Of a stretch of DNA of 64,000 nucleotides, positions 10,330 through 21,829 are shown one piece after another (position 1 is the stretch's first letter; each line of letters begins with the position of its first letter). The notes beneath the pieces are model-generated. The model did no database searches. It saw nothing but the letters and a program-made list of their open reading frames with translations, and had not been told where the DNA came from. The position numbers and the translations under genes were made by a program. The DNA is taken from contig CAMZMU010000111.1 in the NCBI GenBank assembly GCA_947311845.1, positions 25,085,023 through 25,149,022 on the forward strand, read 5' to 3'. The DNA comes from Poa pratensis (taxonomy: Eukaryota; Streptophyta; Magnoliopsida; Poales; Poaceae).

Positions 10330-11931
10330 CTGATGCGCGTATAGTCACACGTCAGTTGGGAACCCCAAGAGGAAGGTATGATGAGCACAGCAGCAAGTTT
10401 TCCCTCAGTAAGAAACCAAGGTTTAATCGAACCAGTAGGAAATCTCGAAACTACGAAGGTTGTTGGTGCAGGAATGTAGTGCGGCGCAACACCAGGGACT
10501 CCGGTGCCAACGTGGAACCTGCACAACACAATCAAATCACTTTGCCCCAACTTAACAGTGAGGTTGTCAATCTCACCGGCTTGCTGAAAACAAAGAGTTA
10601 AACGTATGGTGTGGAAAATGATGTTTGTTTGCAGAGAATAAAAGAGAACAATGATTGCAGTAGGTTGTATTTCAGATGTAAAAGAATGGACCGGGGTCCA
10701 CAGTTCACTAGTGGTGTCTCTCCAATAAGATAAATAACATGCTGGGTAAACAAATTACAGCTGGGCAATTGACAAATAGAGAAAGCATAACAATGCACAT
10801 ACATATCATGATGACTACTATGAGATTTACTTAGGGCATTACGACAAAATACATAGACCGCCATCCAGCATGCATCTATGCCTAAAAAGTCCACCTTCGG
10901 GTTAGCATCCGCACCCCTTCCAGTATTAAGTTGCAAGCAACAGACAATTGCATTAAGTACTGCGCGTAATGTAAACGATACAAATATCCTTAGACAAAGC
11001 ATCATTAGGTTATCCCTAGTGGCAACAGCACATCCACAACCTTAGAACTTTCTGTCACTGTCCCAGATTCAATGGAGGCATGAACCCACTATCTAGCATA
11101 AATACCCCCTCTTGGAGTCACAAGTATCAACTTGGCCAGAGCCTCTACTAGCAACGGAGAGCATGCAAGATCATAAACAACACATATAAGATAGATCTAT
11201 AATCAACTTGACATAGTATTCAATATTCATCGGATCCCAGCAAACACAACATGTAGCATTACATAAAGATGATCTTGATCATGATAGGCAGCTCACAAGA
11301 TCTAAACATGGAAGTACAAGTGGAGAAGACAACCATCTAGCTACTGCTATGGACCCGTAGTCCAAAGATGAACTACTCACGCATCAGTCCGGAGGCGGGC
11401 ATGGTGATGTAGAGCCCTCCGGTGATGATTCCCCTCTCCGGCAGGGTGCCGGAGGAGAACTTCTGAACCCCCCGAGATAGGGTTGACGGCGGCGGCGTCT
11501 CTGTATCTGTTCTGGAAAATTGGCTCTCGGTACTATGGTTTTCGGGGACGAAGGAATAAATAGGCGAAGGGGCAGCGTCGGGGGAGCGAGGAGGCGTGCT
11601 CCCCATAGGCCGGCGCGGCAGTGGGCCCAGCCGCGCCGCCATGTGGGGACAGCCCCCTGCTGGCCTTCTTCGACTCCTCTTCGGACTTCTGGAACACTCC
11701 GTGGAAAATAAGATATTGGGCTTTTGTTTCGTCCGATTCCGAGAATATTTGCAGAAGTACTTTTCTGGAAACAAAAACAGCAGAAAACAGGAACTGGCGC
11801 TTCGGCATCTTGTTAATAGGTTAGTTCCAGAAAATGCATAAAAACATTATAAAGTGTGAATAAAACATGTAGGTATTGTCATAAAACTAGCATGAAACGT
11901 AAGAAATTATAGATACGTTGGAGACGTATCA
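10330..11931 (-). repeat. Truncated LTR of the TGATACGTCTC family
   Basis: On the minus strand it starts TGATACGTCTCCAACGTATC (right edge 11931) and runs collinear with the complete LTR at 61076-63125, including GAACTACTCACGCATCA and AAGAGGAAGGTATGATG. It lacks the last ~500 bases of the LTR (to TGATGACCC). No internal retrotransposon sequence adjoins it, so it is a remnant inside the CACTA element. Open frames in it are not genes. Confidence 0.75.
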
Positions 11932-12206
11932 AAACCCTAGCACCGCTGGAGAAAAACCAAGCTTATACGACTAAAGTCGGTACCGGCGTCAAAATGGGGT
12001 TGCAAACTGTAACTAATTGCTTGGTTGTGTTAGGCTAGGCCCTAGTAAGTCACAAGACAAAGGTATAACCCAACTCTTGACAAGATTCCCTCATGTTTGT
12101 CCGGTCTGGGATTTCAGGCTATAAATCATGAAACTCCATAGAGAGAAGTGGATGCCGGTGAAGATCATATTTCCCGTAGTGTTTCAACTTATTTCCCGTA
12201 GTGTTT

Positions 12207-12380
12207 CAACTAATTTGCCTTTTTCCATTTAATATTGAATAATTCATATCTACACATCCGTAAATCGAAATTTGACAAATAATATGTCTACATCGATTAA
12301 AAAATGAGAGAAATCCAAATATGACATCCATATCATCCATAACCCAACTCTTGACAAGTTTCCCTCCGGCTTGTCCAATC
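12207..12380. repeat. CACTA internal module, copy 2 (direct)
   Basis: Direct repeat of 9968-10145 with few differences, beginning at TTTGCCTTTTTCCATTTAAT. The DNA between the two copies (about 2 kb) includes the truncated LTR. Confidence 0.75.
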
Positions 12381-12984
12381 CAAACCGTAGTTATGCAAGA
12401 ACAAGGCGACCATGGAAAGAGTTATGCAAGATTATGATCCTGATCTTGCACATTGCGAGAAGGAAATTAGGCCATTTATGATGCTAGCATGACAATTGAC
12501 CGTTCTCACATTTAATAGCCAAATTATGTTCTAACCTTATTTTTAACTAGAACTAGAACAATAGTGGGGCCATTCTACCTAAACAAGACAGTTGTGACCT
12601 CATGAAGACAACACGGTACTAACCCGTAGCATTCACAAACATATAACAGCAAGATGAGGCAGGCTAGTAACACAAAATCATGAAGATCATGTGCTTACAT
12701 ATAACAACAAGTTGAGGGAGGCTAGTAACTTGCTATCATCGTGAGCATCATCTAACCACTGAGCACTCACATTCCTCAAGAGCACGCTAGTGCCTGGCTT
12801 CAGCGAGTAAACTACAAAACAGAGGGCAGAAGTGTACCATCAGGTTACTGATGACGCATATGCAGAAATATACACCGGTGTCAAAAATAATTTCGTAAAT
12901 ATCATTTCTCATTTTTTAAGTGTCAAAAATGACTTTTTAATTAAGCAAGTACCAAACATATGCTACAATATGTCATGTGCATGG

Positions 12985-13110
12985 TGAAAAAGATTTTATG
13001 GATTTCATATTTGGATTCCTCTCATTTTTCTAATCGATTTAGACATTTAATTTGTTAAATTTCGATTTACGGATTTAAAGATATGAATTATTTCATATTA
13101 AATGGAAAAT
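12985..13110. repeat. CACTA internal module, copy 3 (inverted)
   Basis: Reverse complement of the module (contains TAATCGATTTAGACAT and TTTCGATTTACGGATTTA), next to the right subterminal array. It mirrors copy 1 near the left array. Confidence 0.7.
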
Positions 13111-13362
13111 AGAAAAAAGTAGATGCCGACGGCGGCCGTCGGCGTAGGTGTATCAATGTCGTAAAGCCCCGTTTGCGTGCCGTCACGGCGGGCCTTGTAC
13201 GCCGACGACATTGTAGACGCCGACGGCTGCCGTCGGCGTATGTCGGGCTACGCCGACGGCCGCGTTCGCGGCTTCCCTAGCTCGCCTTATACGCCGACGG
13301 CCCCGACATTTGGCCATCGGCGTATAATTCGGCCATCGGCGTCTTGTGACTTTCCCGTAGTG

Positions 13363-13820
13363 CGGCCACACAGTGGAGGGAAAGCTGCTGCTGCCGGTGG
13401 CGCGGCCTTTACGAGCCTTTGGCGCTGCTGCTGCCGCCCAGTGTCTGCTTGGGCTTGGCCACGTACGCCTGGTGCAGGGTGTCGTCTCCATGGTAGCTTT
13501 AGGATGAATGGTTCATTTCTAATTCTTCTTCTTTGTCTATTAATTACACATCCAATTTGGTGCATGATTTGATATGTGTGGGCATGGAAGACACCAGGAA
13601 GTAGGGATGGTTCACTGAAATCACAAAAAACACTTGCTTCTTCTTGCCGCTAGCGTGTCTTTCCCTCATACTCCACCGCCTTATCTATACACCCTCGGAA
13701 GAAGTCCATATAACCCGACAAGTTTTAGAAAATGGACAACACACTCGCTAAAGTTCAAAATGGGGCACATAATCCTCTGGACTATCCAAACCCAAGTAGA
13801 TGCCCCCTAACCTCTCTTAA
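13363..13820. other. Stretch between two transposons
   Basis: A short GC-rich part (13363-13490) followed by AT-rich sequence. Small frames on either strand do not resemble a family I know. Confidence 0.3.
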
Positions 13821-16670
13821 GGCCTTGTTCGGCACAGGAGTATTGGAGTGTTTTCCGGTGTAAATTCCCGGCCCATCTGAAGATACCAGAAAACACTCCA
13901 ACATTGTTTGGCAGGCCGGTTTTGGTTGGGCTGAGCCCGGACAAACCCTAGGAAACCCGTCGGGTTGGAGTGGAATCGAGACGCGAGTCCCCCTCGCGTT
14001 TTGGCGTGTCTCTGGCGGCGCAACACAGCGCAGCGCCGACCACTCCTCCGTCACCGTCGCTCGTCCCTCCGCCGTCACCGTCGCCATCCACCGCCGCATC
14101 CCGCCTCCTCTCTCCTCTCTTTTTCTCTCTCTTTTCCCAATCACCCATGATCCATCCCTATACTTCGCCACGACGATGCACCATCGGCCCGATCCATCCC
14201 AGATGCAGGCGAGCTTGCTGGATGTAGGCGAGGTCCTGGAGCAGCCCGATGCCGCTCGTGATCTTCCCGGCCATCCGCTCCTCGAGTACCAGCCGCGCCT
14301 ACCGGCGCAGGTGACGCTGTGCCACGCCGGAGTGCTGGATGGGGACAGGCTGGTGGAGGCGTTCCAGCTCGCCAGCTCTCCGGCAGGGTGCCCAACGCCA
14401 GTGCTCGCTAGTACTACTAGACAACCAGCTCGCCGACGGGTTCGTGCTGCTTTTGTGCTAGTACTACTAGCTCGCCAATCGATTTTAGTAGTAGTAGTAG
14501 CAGTTCTTGCTTGATGTGTTCCAGTTCGTGAATTTGTTTGGTGCGCTGAGTAGTAGTAGCAGTTCATTTTCTTGCTTCGAGTAGTTTATAGTGAGTGCTA
14601 GTATCAAATTTCAATTCACAAGAAGTACTAGTATCAGATTTCAGTTCAGTAGAAGTGCTAGTAGCAGATTGTGATGTGAGCACCTATAAGGCTATAAGCT
14701 GCTACAAACAATTAATTAGAGAAGTACTTGGTGATTTTCTTGTTTTCGAACACCATATTGTTTTGTTCATCTGTTAATTATTTAGTTCCATCTCCCTGTA
14801 TACAATAGCAATAGCAGACCTCAGAGTATCTCTGAGACCAGTTCTTCGTTTTCTTGCACTGATAGTTTCGGTTCAGAATTAAGATCCTAAGGAAAGAAAG
14901 CAAAACTGATCTTTAGAATGCATCCATTTTTCTTCTTAATTATGCACGCATCCATTTTTCTTCTGAATTATGCATGCATCCATTTTTTTTCATGTAAGCT
15001 GAATAGTTTTGAGTGATACAATACAGTGCATAAAAACTGCATGCTTTGCTTTGAGTGAAATAAATCATCAGGTTTTTTGCAAAGATTCTCGGTGCTTTGC
15101 ATATGTTTGTTTGACACATGGAAGATTTGTTAAGTGAGTAATCATGGCATAGAACATTGATTTGATTTATGTCAGTGAAAAATTGTCATGTTAAATGCAC
15201 AAGAATTGTCCTCTTACAAGCACACACATGCTTTATCTTAATTTGCAATGCTACGACACTTCAATTTATGTACTGATATATGATGTTTCTTTCGTAGCCG
15301 TGAGCTTAAGAAGCATGGGAGCATAGGAGGCTGTTGCATGATGCAAATGATTCAAAAGTGTCGAAGAAGAACAAGTCGTCAAAGCCCCTGTTTGCGAACA
15401 AAAATTAGTGTGAGCGCAGGGAAAGGGTATTTTTCTGGCTCTGAAGGTACACTGTTGATTTCTTCATTCGGGTAGAATCAAGAAATCCTTGTTGATATGT
15501 ATGTACGCTGTTTATAGGTTTGATCTGAATCAAAGCTTATGGTGGTAGTACTAGCGAGTTGCCAAACTAATCCAGGCCTGATTCGTTTGCATGGTACTAG
15601 AATATAAATAGTATAATCTTGAATCTTTGGTAGAAAACGGCACTGTGGCAGCATTAGTGCAAGCGCAGGGGAAGGGTATTTTTCTGGCTCTGAAGGTACA
15701 CAGTTCGTTCATCTATGCTGTTGCAGCTTGTATAGCTGTTGGGTGATGATCCATTTCGGCTGTTGCTGTTGCTGTTGTAATAAAAGAAATAGTGGAGATG
15801 CATCATATTTTCTTGTGTTTTATACCTTTATTATTTAGTTTCTTCTAGTAGCAGCAAATTAAGAGTAAAACATGTCCTGCAATTGTTCTAAAGTTCATCT
15901 AGTACCAGCTGTAGTAGCCGGTTTCCTCTACATTTGTACTACAGAAGTTCACTGTCCAGCAGCTTGTGCTACTCTGTTCTGTTCTTGGTTACCTTCAGTT
16001 CTTGGTTGCCTCTAAAATGTCTACATTGTGCCCGGTTCCTCTCATGCAAGCTTTCAAGTTCGTGATCTTGCTCCGGCATCTAGTTTCGGTGATTTGTTCC
16101 TGCGACGATGCGTGAGATGATTTGATCATGCGATGATGCGTGAGATGTTTTGAGCAAATAATTTGAAACCTGCATGAGCCGTTGTTGCTCATTTTTGTTC
16201 CCGTAACGCCGCATCAGATCGTGTTCCTCTGATTTGTTCCTATGATATGCTTGAGATTGATGTGATACACCTAGGAATTATATATGACTATTCAAACCTG
16301 AGTGAGAACAAACCTGCGTGAGAACAGATCAGTTTTGTGTGTTTAAACCTACCTGTATTGTTTCTGATGTTGTGCTGAACTGTGTGCTCATGTGTTGTTT
16401 AAAAAGATCAGCTTTTGTGTGTTCAAATCCTGTGAAAATAAATCAGTTTTTATGTGCTATGGTTCTGTAAAAAAAGATCACATTTTTAATTGCTGCTGAA
16501 ACACTTGTCTGCAAAACACTTGTACCAAACAACTAGATTTGGTGGAGGGTTTTGGTGGAGAAGGGGATTGGGAGGGGTTGGAGTGTTTTGGGTGTGAGGA
16601 GTGTTTTCACCCAAAACACTAGGTAATATACACCCAAAAACACCCCAATACTCTCTAGCCGAACAAGGCC
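13821..16670. mobile_element. Non-autonomous PIF/Harbinger-type element
   Basis: Ends GGCCTTGTTCGGC (13821) and GCCGAACAAGGCC (16670) are perfect inverted repeats flanked by TAA at 13818-13820 and 16671-16673. Related GGAGTGTTTT words and ACACTCC complements continue the similarity inward on both sides. The 2.85-kb interior has one GC-rich part (about 13960-14400) and otherwise AT-rich, intron-like sequence, including two near-identical blocks (AGCGCAGGGGAAGGGTATTT near 15415 and 15665). I find no transposase or ORF1. Confidence 0.75.
13960..14400. other. GC-rich segment inside the Harbinger element
   Basis: Overlapping frames on both strands, none recognised. It could be a captured exon, but base composition alone could give these frames. 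Confidence 0.25.
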
Positions 16671-17357
16671 TAAGCAGTTTTGGCGAGCACATCTACTTAT
16701 GTGGCAATGTGACGGTACGATTATCTTTGACTTGATACTACTATTTCATCTTGAGACCCATACATCAGCCTATCGAACTAATTCTATCATATTACTTTTT
16801 TTCACTTGTCTCCAGCACGGTGACTACGAGTGCGGGTGTTGTGTAGGCAAGGTAGCACCAGGCTCAGGTCGTCATGTACTCCGCCTGCACCTGCTGTATT
16901 CCCCCATCTTGTGCGCGAACGCCAGGTTCAGGTCATGCACAACGCAAGTTTCGGGTTCTTGTTGGCAAATGTTTTGGAAACGAACTCAAATTTTCTACCA
17001 GGGATGCTCGGAATTTGTGTTTAGAGCGTTTACCAGAAAATATCAATCGGTTACAAGACAAATTTAAAAACCAGAATTAAAATTCAAACGCCGTAGTATG
17101 ATCTTTAACCGAGGGTGCTCTCGTTTGTATTTAAAAATTTCGAAAATTGAAAAAAAAATCCCTGTAAACCTATTTACCGTCTGGGGTGCTTTGGATTACA
17201 ATTACCGGCGGTAACCAGGCCTCGCTTGTTGGATGCTGCCGCATCCCGGTCAATCTACGAGCTGGCAACGGACGTGCTCGCTAGTGCTCGCAGTCGCAGA
17301 GGCGGAAGCGCATGAAAATTACTACGACAGCGGATGATTTTGATCTGCAGTCCAGGG
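16671..17357. other. Unassigned intergenic stretch
   Basis: Contains a short minus-strand frame (HDLNLAFAHKMGEYSRC, near 16940-16890) that looks exon-like but is too short to place. The rest is AT-rich without clear repeats. Confidence 0.25.
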
Positions 17358-17527
17358 CAGTGGCGGAGGACGGAAGAAAATCGAGGTCGGGCGAACAAGC
17401 CTAGTAGGTAGCTTTTTACCACAGATACATACGTATTTACCGTAGATACATACGTATATAAACGTTGTGCGCAAAAATCAAGGTAGGGCGGGCGCCCTAC
17501 CCTGCCCGTAGGGGTCCTCCGCCACTG
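17358..17527. mobile_element. hAT-type MITE downstream of the BAHD gene
   Basis: Terminal repeats CAGTGGCGGAGGAC and GTCCTCCGCCACTG flank a 170-bp body. The perfect 8-bp duplication GTCCAGGG occurs at 17350-17357 and 17528-17535; 8 bp is the hAT signature. It ends about 155 bp beyond the BAHD stop codon, possibly within its 3' UTR. Confidence 0.9.
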
Positions 17528-17683
17528 GTCCAGGGTTTGCGATTCACACAAAAAAATCCGCCATCATGGTAGTCTGGTGCCGTTCCAGTTACAGATTTGA
17601 AAACAGAGGATGCAAAAGCCGTATATCATTTTGCCGGGTTGATTGCTGATTGGCTTCACACTTTGGCAGCCTGTGATCAGACT

Positions 17684-19054
17684 TCAGAGCCGGCTGTGCT
17701 GGCCCAGTCCGAGATGCTCCGCGGAGAGAGGCTTGAAGATGCGGTGCTCGTCGGAGTCGAATGCGGCGGCGAGCCTGGGCCACACGGACATGCTGAGGAG
17801 CCAGCCGTGGCCTCCCGGGAGCGCGATGATCCGCATCAGGCCGCAGCACAGCCTCCCGCGGTTCACTGACGTCGGCATCGCCAGGGCGGCGTGCCCGAAG
17901 CCGAAGTCGGTGTCGAAATTGAACGACGTGAACGAGGTCACGGCCAGTACCGGGCAGCCCAGCCCGACGGTAGCCTTCTCGACGTACTTGGCAGCCTTGT
18001 GCTCCTCCACCCAGTCGATCACCTCCTGAAAGTGCTCTCCCGTGGCCGTCGACTTGATCGACTCACGCACCATCGACGCGACGTCTGCAAGGGGCCGCCG
18101 CTGGATCGCCTCCACGCCGGCTTCCGCCACCGCGAACGACGTGACGTTGCCGACGTAGTTGCGCATCGCAGCTGCCGCCGTGAGACGCCGTCGCCCATCC
18201 ACCCACCAGCCCATGCGGCATCTCTCGTCGGACGCGCCCACGACGGCGGCAAAGGCCTTCCACAGGTACGCCGACATCGCCTCGAGGCGTGTCGCGCCGC
18301 GCTCGCCCGTGCTCGCCTCCGCCCGCAGCGTGGCGAGGTCCCGAGCCTTGACATAGTAGGTGCGCCGTACGGAGGAGCTCTCGTTCGTGAGAGCGTTGAC
18401 GAGACTGTCGTCGTTCTCCACCGGCATGAACAGCTCGCCGACCGAGGAGCCGTACGTCGGCGCGGCGCGCGGACGGAGCACGGACCGGTCGTGGTTCGGG
18501 GCCCCGGTGGCGGGCATCGTCCCGGAACGGGCGAGCCGGGACCACGCGTTGGCGAGCATGCAGAGCGAGTACCCGTCCACGAGCGCGTGGTTGCTCGCCC
18601 ACGCCACGGCGAACCCGCCGCAGGCGAAGGACACCAGCTGCACCGACAGCGCGACGTCGGCGCCGTACTGGACGGGGACGCCGGTCCGTGCCAGCGACGT
18701 GCCCAGATTAGCGTAGTCCAGGCTCGACAGAGCCACGCCGACCTCGGCAACAACGAGCTCGGCCCCCTGGTTGTGGCAGTGCACCTCTGGGCGCCCGGTG
18801 AGCGGGTCGGCGAGGAAGCGGCCGGTCAGGGGGAGGAAGTGGTCGAGCAGGGAAGGCAGCTTGGCCTCGAAAGCTGCGACCACGTCGCCGAAGCCGCCGG
18901 TGGCGGGCTTGCGGTAGGCGCAGAAGAGCGAGACCGGGATGCTCTGAGGTAGCAGATCGAGGTTCGAGACGGCGAGGACGCGTGGTGTGACGACTGTGGC
19001 GGACGCCTTCACGAGGCCCCGGCTCACGACTCGGACACGATGATCGTTGGCCAT
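17684..19054 (-). CDS. BAHD acyltransferase
   Basis: A single-exon 456-residue protein, the normal BAHD length. BAHD enzymes transfer acyl groups from acyl-CoA to hydroxyl or amine acceptors in the cytosol, making phenolic amides, esters and acylated specialised metabolites. The catalytic HxxxDG motif is intact as NHALVDGYS (His156, Asp160, Gly161). The structural C-terminal motif is DFGFG at 383-387 (usual form DFGWG), and YVGN is at 300-303. The N-terminus (VKASATVVTPR) also fits the family; no signal peptide. The chosen ATG lies 103 bases from a retroposon and about 75 bases downstream of a TATA-like GGTATAATGC. The sequence does not reveal the substrate; hydroxycinnamoyl transfer is only the commonest possibility. 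No neighbour in the window belongs to the same pathway. Confidence 0.92.
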   Translation of the reverse strand: MANDHRVRVVSRGLVKASATVVTPRVLAVSNLDLLPQSIPVSLFCAYRKPATGGFGDVVAAFEAKLPSLLDHFLPLTGRFLADPLTGRPEVHCHNQGAELVVAEVGVALSSLDYANLGTSLARTGVPVQYGADVALSVQLVSFACGGFAVAWASNHALVDGYSLCMLANAWSRLARSGTMPATGAPNHDRSVLRPRAAPTYGSSVGELFMPVENDDSLVNALTNESSSVRRTYYVKARDLATLRAEASTGERGATRLEAMSAYLWKAFAAVVGASDERCRMGWWVDGRRRLTAAAAMRNYVGNVTSFAVAEAGVEAIQRRPLADVASMVRESIKSTATGEHFQEVIDWVEEHKAAKYVEKATVGLGCPVLAVTSFTSFNFDTDFGFGHAALAMPTSVNRGRLCCGLMRIIALPGGHGWLLSMSVWPRLAAAFDSDEHRIFKPLSAEHLGLGQHSRL

Positions 19055-19130
19055 TTGTGGTTTACAGTGTGTGAGGAAGTTGCAACAATCTCTTCGTTCT
19101 GGCCATGATCGATATTTGTCCCGATTTAAT

Positions 19131-19140
19131 AAGCATTATA
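19131..19140 (-). promoter_or_regulatory. TATA-like box of the BAHD gene
   Basis: The minus strand reads GGTATAATGC about 80 bases upstream of the ATG. Its position suits a core promoter, and the retroposon begins about 17 bases further upstream. Transcription start not determined. Confidence 0.35.
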
Positions 19141-19157
19141 CCACAGGAAACAGCCCC

Positions 19158-20008
19158 CCCCCCCCCCCCCTTGCATCTCAGAGAAAAAGACCATTTGCTC
19201 GACCCCTCCCCTCCTTTCCCCGTCTACAGTGAAAGCAGGCGATTTTTGGGCTCTCCCGTGCGACTGAGCTCGCCGCCGGCGATCTGCTCGATTCCTCGCC
19301 CTCCGCGGCCGCTCCGGCGGCGGGAGGACGGGGAATCGACGGATCCCGGTGTGTATATAGCTTAGGTGTGTGTGGGGTGCTAGCCGGCGGCGCTGCGGAG
19401 GTGGCGGCGTGGCCGGAGTGGCTTTTGGCGGCGGCGGTCCCCTCCTCTGCTTTGGGTGCTCCGGTGGAGGCCCGTGGCGGATCCGTCGTCTTCTGCGCGC
19501 CTGCTGCTCTCCGGAGCCGCAGCGCGCGTCCTCCCGAGCCACCGTCCGTGACGGCGGTGGTGGCTCTTGGCTGGGGGGTCCTTCCTCCTCCGCCGCGGCG
19601 GGTGGAGCTGCTTTTGGTCAAGATCTGTAGGAGTTTGCAGGTGGGGAGCTCGTCTGCGCCGGCGATCTCGGTGGGGGCAGTGGAAGATGGGTGGCGCTCT
19701 CGTGCTTGTCTCCGGTGTGAGACAGCGAGGGCGAGCTACTGGTTTGAAGCCGATATCCGTTCATCGTCAAGATGCTGGCGCCTGCGTCAGCTGGATCCTG
19801 CGGCGACTCAACAAGGTTGTTCAAGCCGGCGGCTTTGGTGCGAGGTGAGCGTGCCTTCTTCTGCTCCGGCGGCGTGCTGGCGGTGCTGGAAGTTGGTGTG
19901 TTGCTGGTTGGCTCCGAGTTTGGCGTGCGTCATGTGCGTCTCGTCTGTGTTCGTGCGTGTTTGCTCTTGTTCTTGTTGATCATGTACACGAACTCCTTTC
20001 AAAAAAAA
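19158..20008 (+). mobile_element. Retroposon with 13-bp target duplication and poly(A)
   Basis: The 13-base AGGAAACAGCCCC is present at 19145-19157 and again at 20009-20021. The insert ends in A8 (20001-20008), so it arose by target-primed reverse transcription in plus orientation. It begins with a C run (17 C including the duplication). The body is GC-rich with a TGTATATAGC TATA-like site near 19351 and a TTGTTCTTGTTGATCATGTA tail. Long frames occur but none matches a LINE protein I recognise. It may be a truncated LINE 3' region, a LINE-derived non-autonomous element, or a retrocopied transcript. Confidence 0.8.
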
Positions 20009-20199
20009 AGGAAACAGCCCCTTCCGCTGGAAAATATCCTACCTATTGCCACGAGGTGGTTGGCTTCGCGAGACGTAGTGGAACTTTTATTGACTGATGA
20101 TGACGCAGTGGGAGACTCATTGATTGACTAAGCAAGACGTAGTGGGAGACTCGGGGGGTCAATGTTTAAACTTTGTTCAGAATTTTAATTGACTGATGA

Positions 20200-20447
20200 C
20201 AAAGAGTGTACTTCCAACTTTTTTGCAGAGTCAAATATTTCAAATTTTGACCAAATTTATACAAAAATATATAAACATTTACGAAGCCAAATAGGTATAT
20301 TATAAAAATATATTTTATCATAAATCTAGTGCTACTAATTTACTGACATAAATTTTTTGTGTTTTTCTATGCAAACACGGTCAAAAATATAAAAGTTTGA
20401 CTCTCCAAGAAAGTTGGAAGTACACTCTTTCAAGGACGGAGGGAGTA
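20200..20447 (-). mobile_element. Stowaway-like MITE in array unit A
   Basis: Right end ..CAAGGACGGAGGGAGTA; AAAGTTGGAAGTACACTCTTT at the right mirrors AAAGAGTGTACTTCCAACTTT at the left, where the outermost bases are lost. Units B1 and C have the uninterrupted sequence GATGACTACGCGACTGGAG, so the MITE entered after the duplication. Confidence 0.8.
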
Positions 20448-21829
20448 TGCGACTGGAGACGAGTGATATTGTCCCTTTCAAAAATTTATTTGACCAAACG
20501 CAAACAAAGACACAGGAAAGTGAAGAAATTGCATTTTTTTTTATTGAAGGAATGGTAAATCTCTCGTACCCGCTTACCTACCCGAGGACCAAGGTCATAA
20601 CGAAGGGGTTCTTACCCTATCGGAGGACCGATAACTTCATGTCACCTTCTACCACTAAGTCTTTTATAAAGAACAAGGATTCTACAAGCAAAGGATAACT
20701 AGCTATGCTCATTTTACTTGTCTATCTTGGAACTATGCAGTTTTTGTGCATTATTTGTTGCGTCTCTGCATAACAAGCATCTGAATTTGACAAGTATATG
20801 GGAATAGAAGGCATCGGAAACTACCAATGTATCATCAAAATCACAACATGCACGTCCATGCTCTGTCAATCCTCGAGGAAAATGCGTCAGGCTTGCCCCT
20901 ACGCCACGCTCTCGTGTCATATTAAGGAAACATCGGAGTGATATTAACTTGCTTGGCTGGGATGGAATGTAGACCGGAGGTTAGGATGTAATGAAGATAG
21001 TAACATATGGCTATGTTGTACTAACAGTTGGGAAAGAGGGGAAGAGAACTGAAGCAGCTTCCAAACTGTTCATATCGTTAGATGGTGCTGGTGTAAGAGC
21101 ATACCGACTGGCGAGGTGTTTCTTGTTTGTTTTTGCCGGATAGACATATCGGCAAAGAGATTTCATATATCTAATAAGTGTGGGACAGGAAAATGTTGTC
21201 CGGGATGGATTTGCCATGCAAAAGGGTCAGATACATCGACACAAAACATACTCGGTGAAAATCCAACACAGCTCAGCAACATGATTAAAAATGCACAGGC
21301 TTCAAAATAACGTGCCAAACAAATACAGTGTCAGACATACCTGCAAAAAACATAATAACCTTATTGGATTTTGTAAAGTTTCTGGCTACCCAAACTTGTC
21401 TAGGTTCAACACTGCGAATTACACCCCATAATAACCTTATTCATTATGCAAAGCCACCAATACTAAATGGTTTGGCGTTTATCCCCAAAAGATATATTGA
21501 AGGAACTTGCTATATATAACCCAATGACAAGAAACTCTGAAGTCCTCAGTCTTGAAATTTAGTGTGAACTGATGAAAATGGAATCAAATGTGATAGCAAC
21601 ATTTTATGAATCCAATAGGTTACTTTGTTTTACAATAAGCATAAGTAGTTCTACCTGCTATTCGTTGAACCATTTACGTTTTTTAATCAGACGGAGAAAT
21701 TTACAAGCTGCTATCACTGATACCAAAATCATGATAGCTCGACAATAGCATAAGAAAGCACCCTGTGCAGTTTAATAATTCCTGAGATCTATATGGAGAT
21801 TACAAAATAACTTGAACTAAAAAAATTAT

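Larger units (their letters stand above)
9269..13362. mobile_element. Non-autonomous CACTA element
   Basis: Left end CACTACGAAAACACACAAGA, right end ..CTTTCCCGTAGTG. The 3-bp flanks are TGG (9266-9268) and CGG (13363-13365), matching at two of three bases. Subterminal arrays of GCCGTCGGCGT-type words lie inside both ends (about 9285-9590 and 13125-13350) in opposite predominant orientation, as in CACTA elements. No transposase frame is visible. The interior holds duplicated modules and a truncated LTR. Confidence 0.8.

Noticed and set aside
11373..11824. Frames of 60-130 codons near 11.4-11.8 kb and again at 62.6-63.1 kb
   Set aside because: Both sit in the same place of one LTR family and are LTR sequence, not genes.
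13782..14567. 261-codon minus-strand frame inside the Harbinger-type element
   Set aside because: Ser/Arg/Thr-rich text without motif, overlapping open frames on the other strand. Kept only as a GC-rich segment.
17891..18952. 353-codon plus-strand frame opposite the BAHD gene
   Set aside because: Antisense shadow of a GC-rich coding exon; the minus strand carries HxxxDG and DFGFG.
20414..20698. Frames of 60-95 codons repeated in each array unit (VNLSYPLTYPRTKVITKGF type)
   Set aside because: Starts, stops and frame vary between units and are broken in D and E, so there is no sign of coding constraint.
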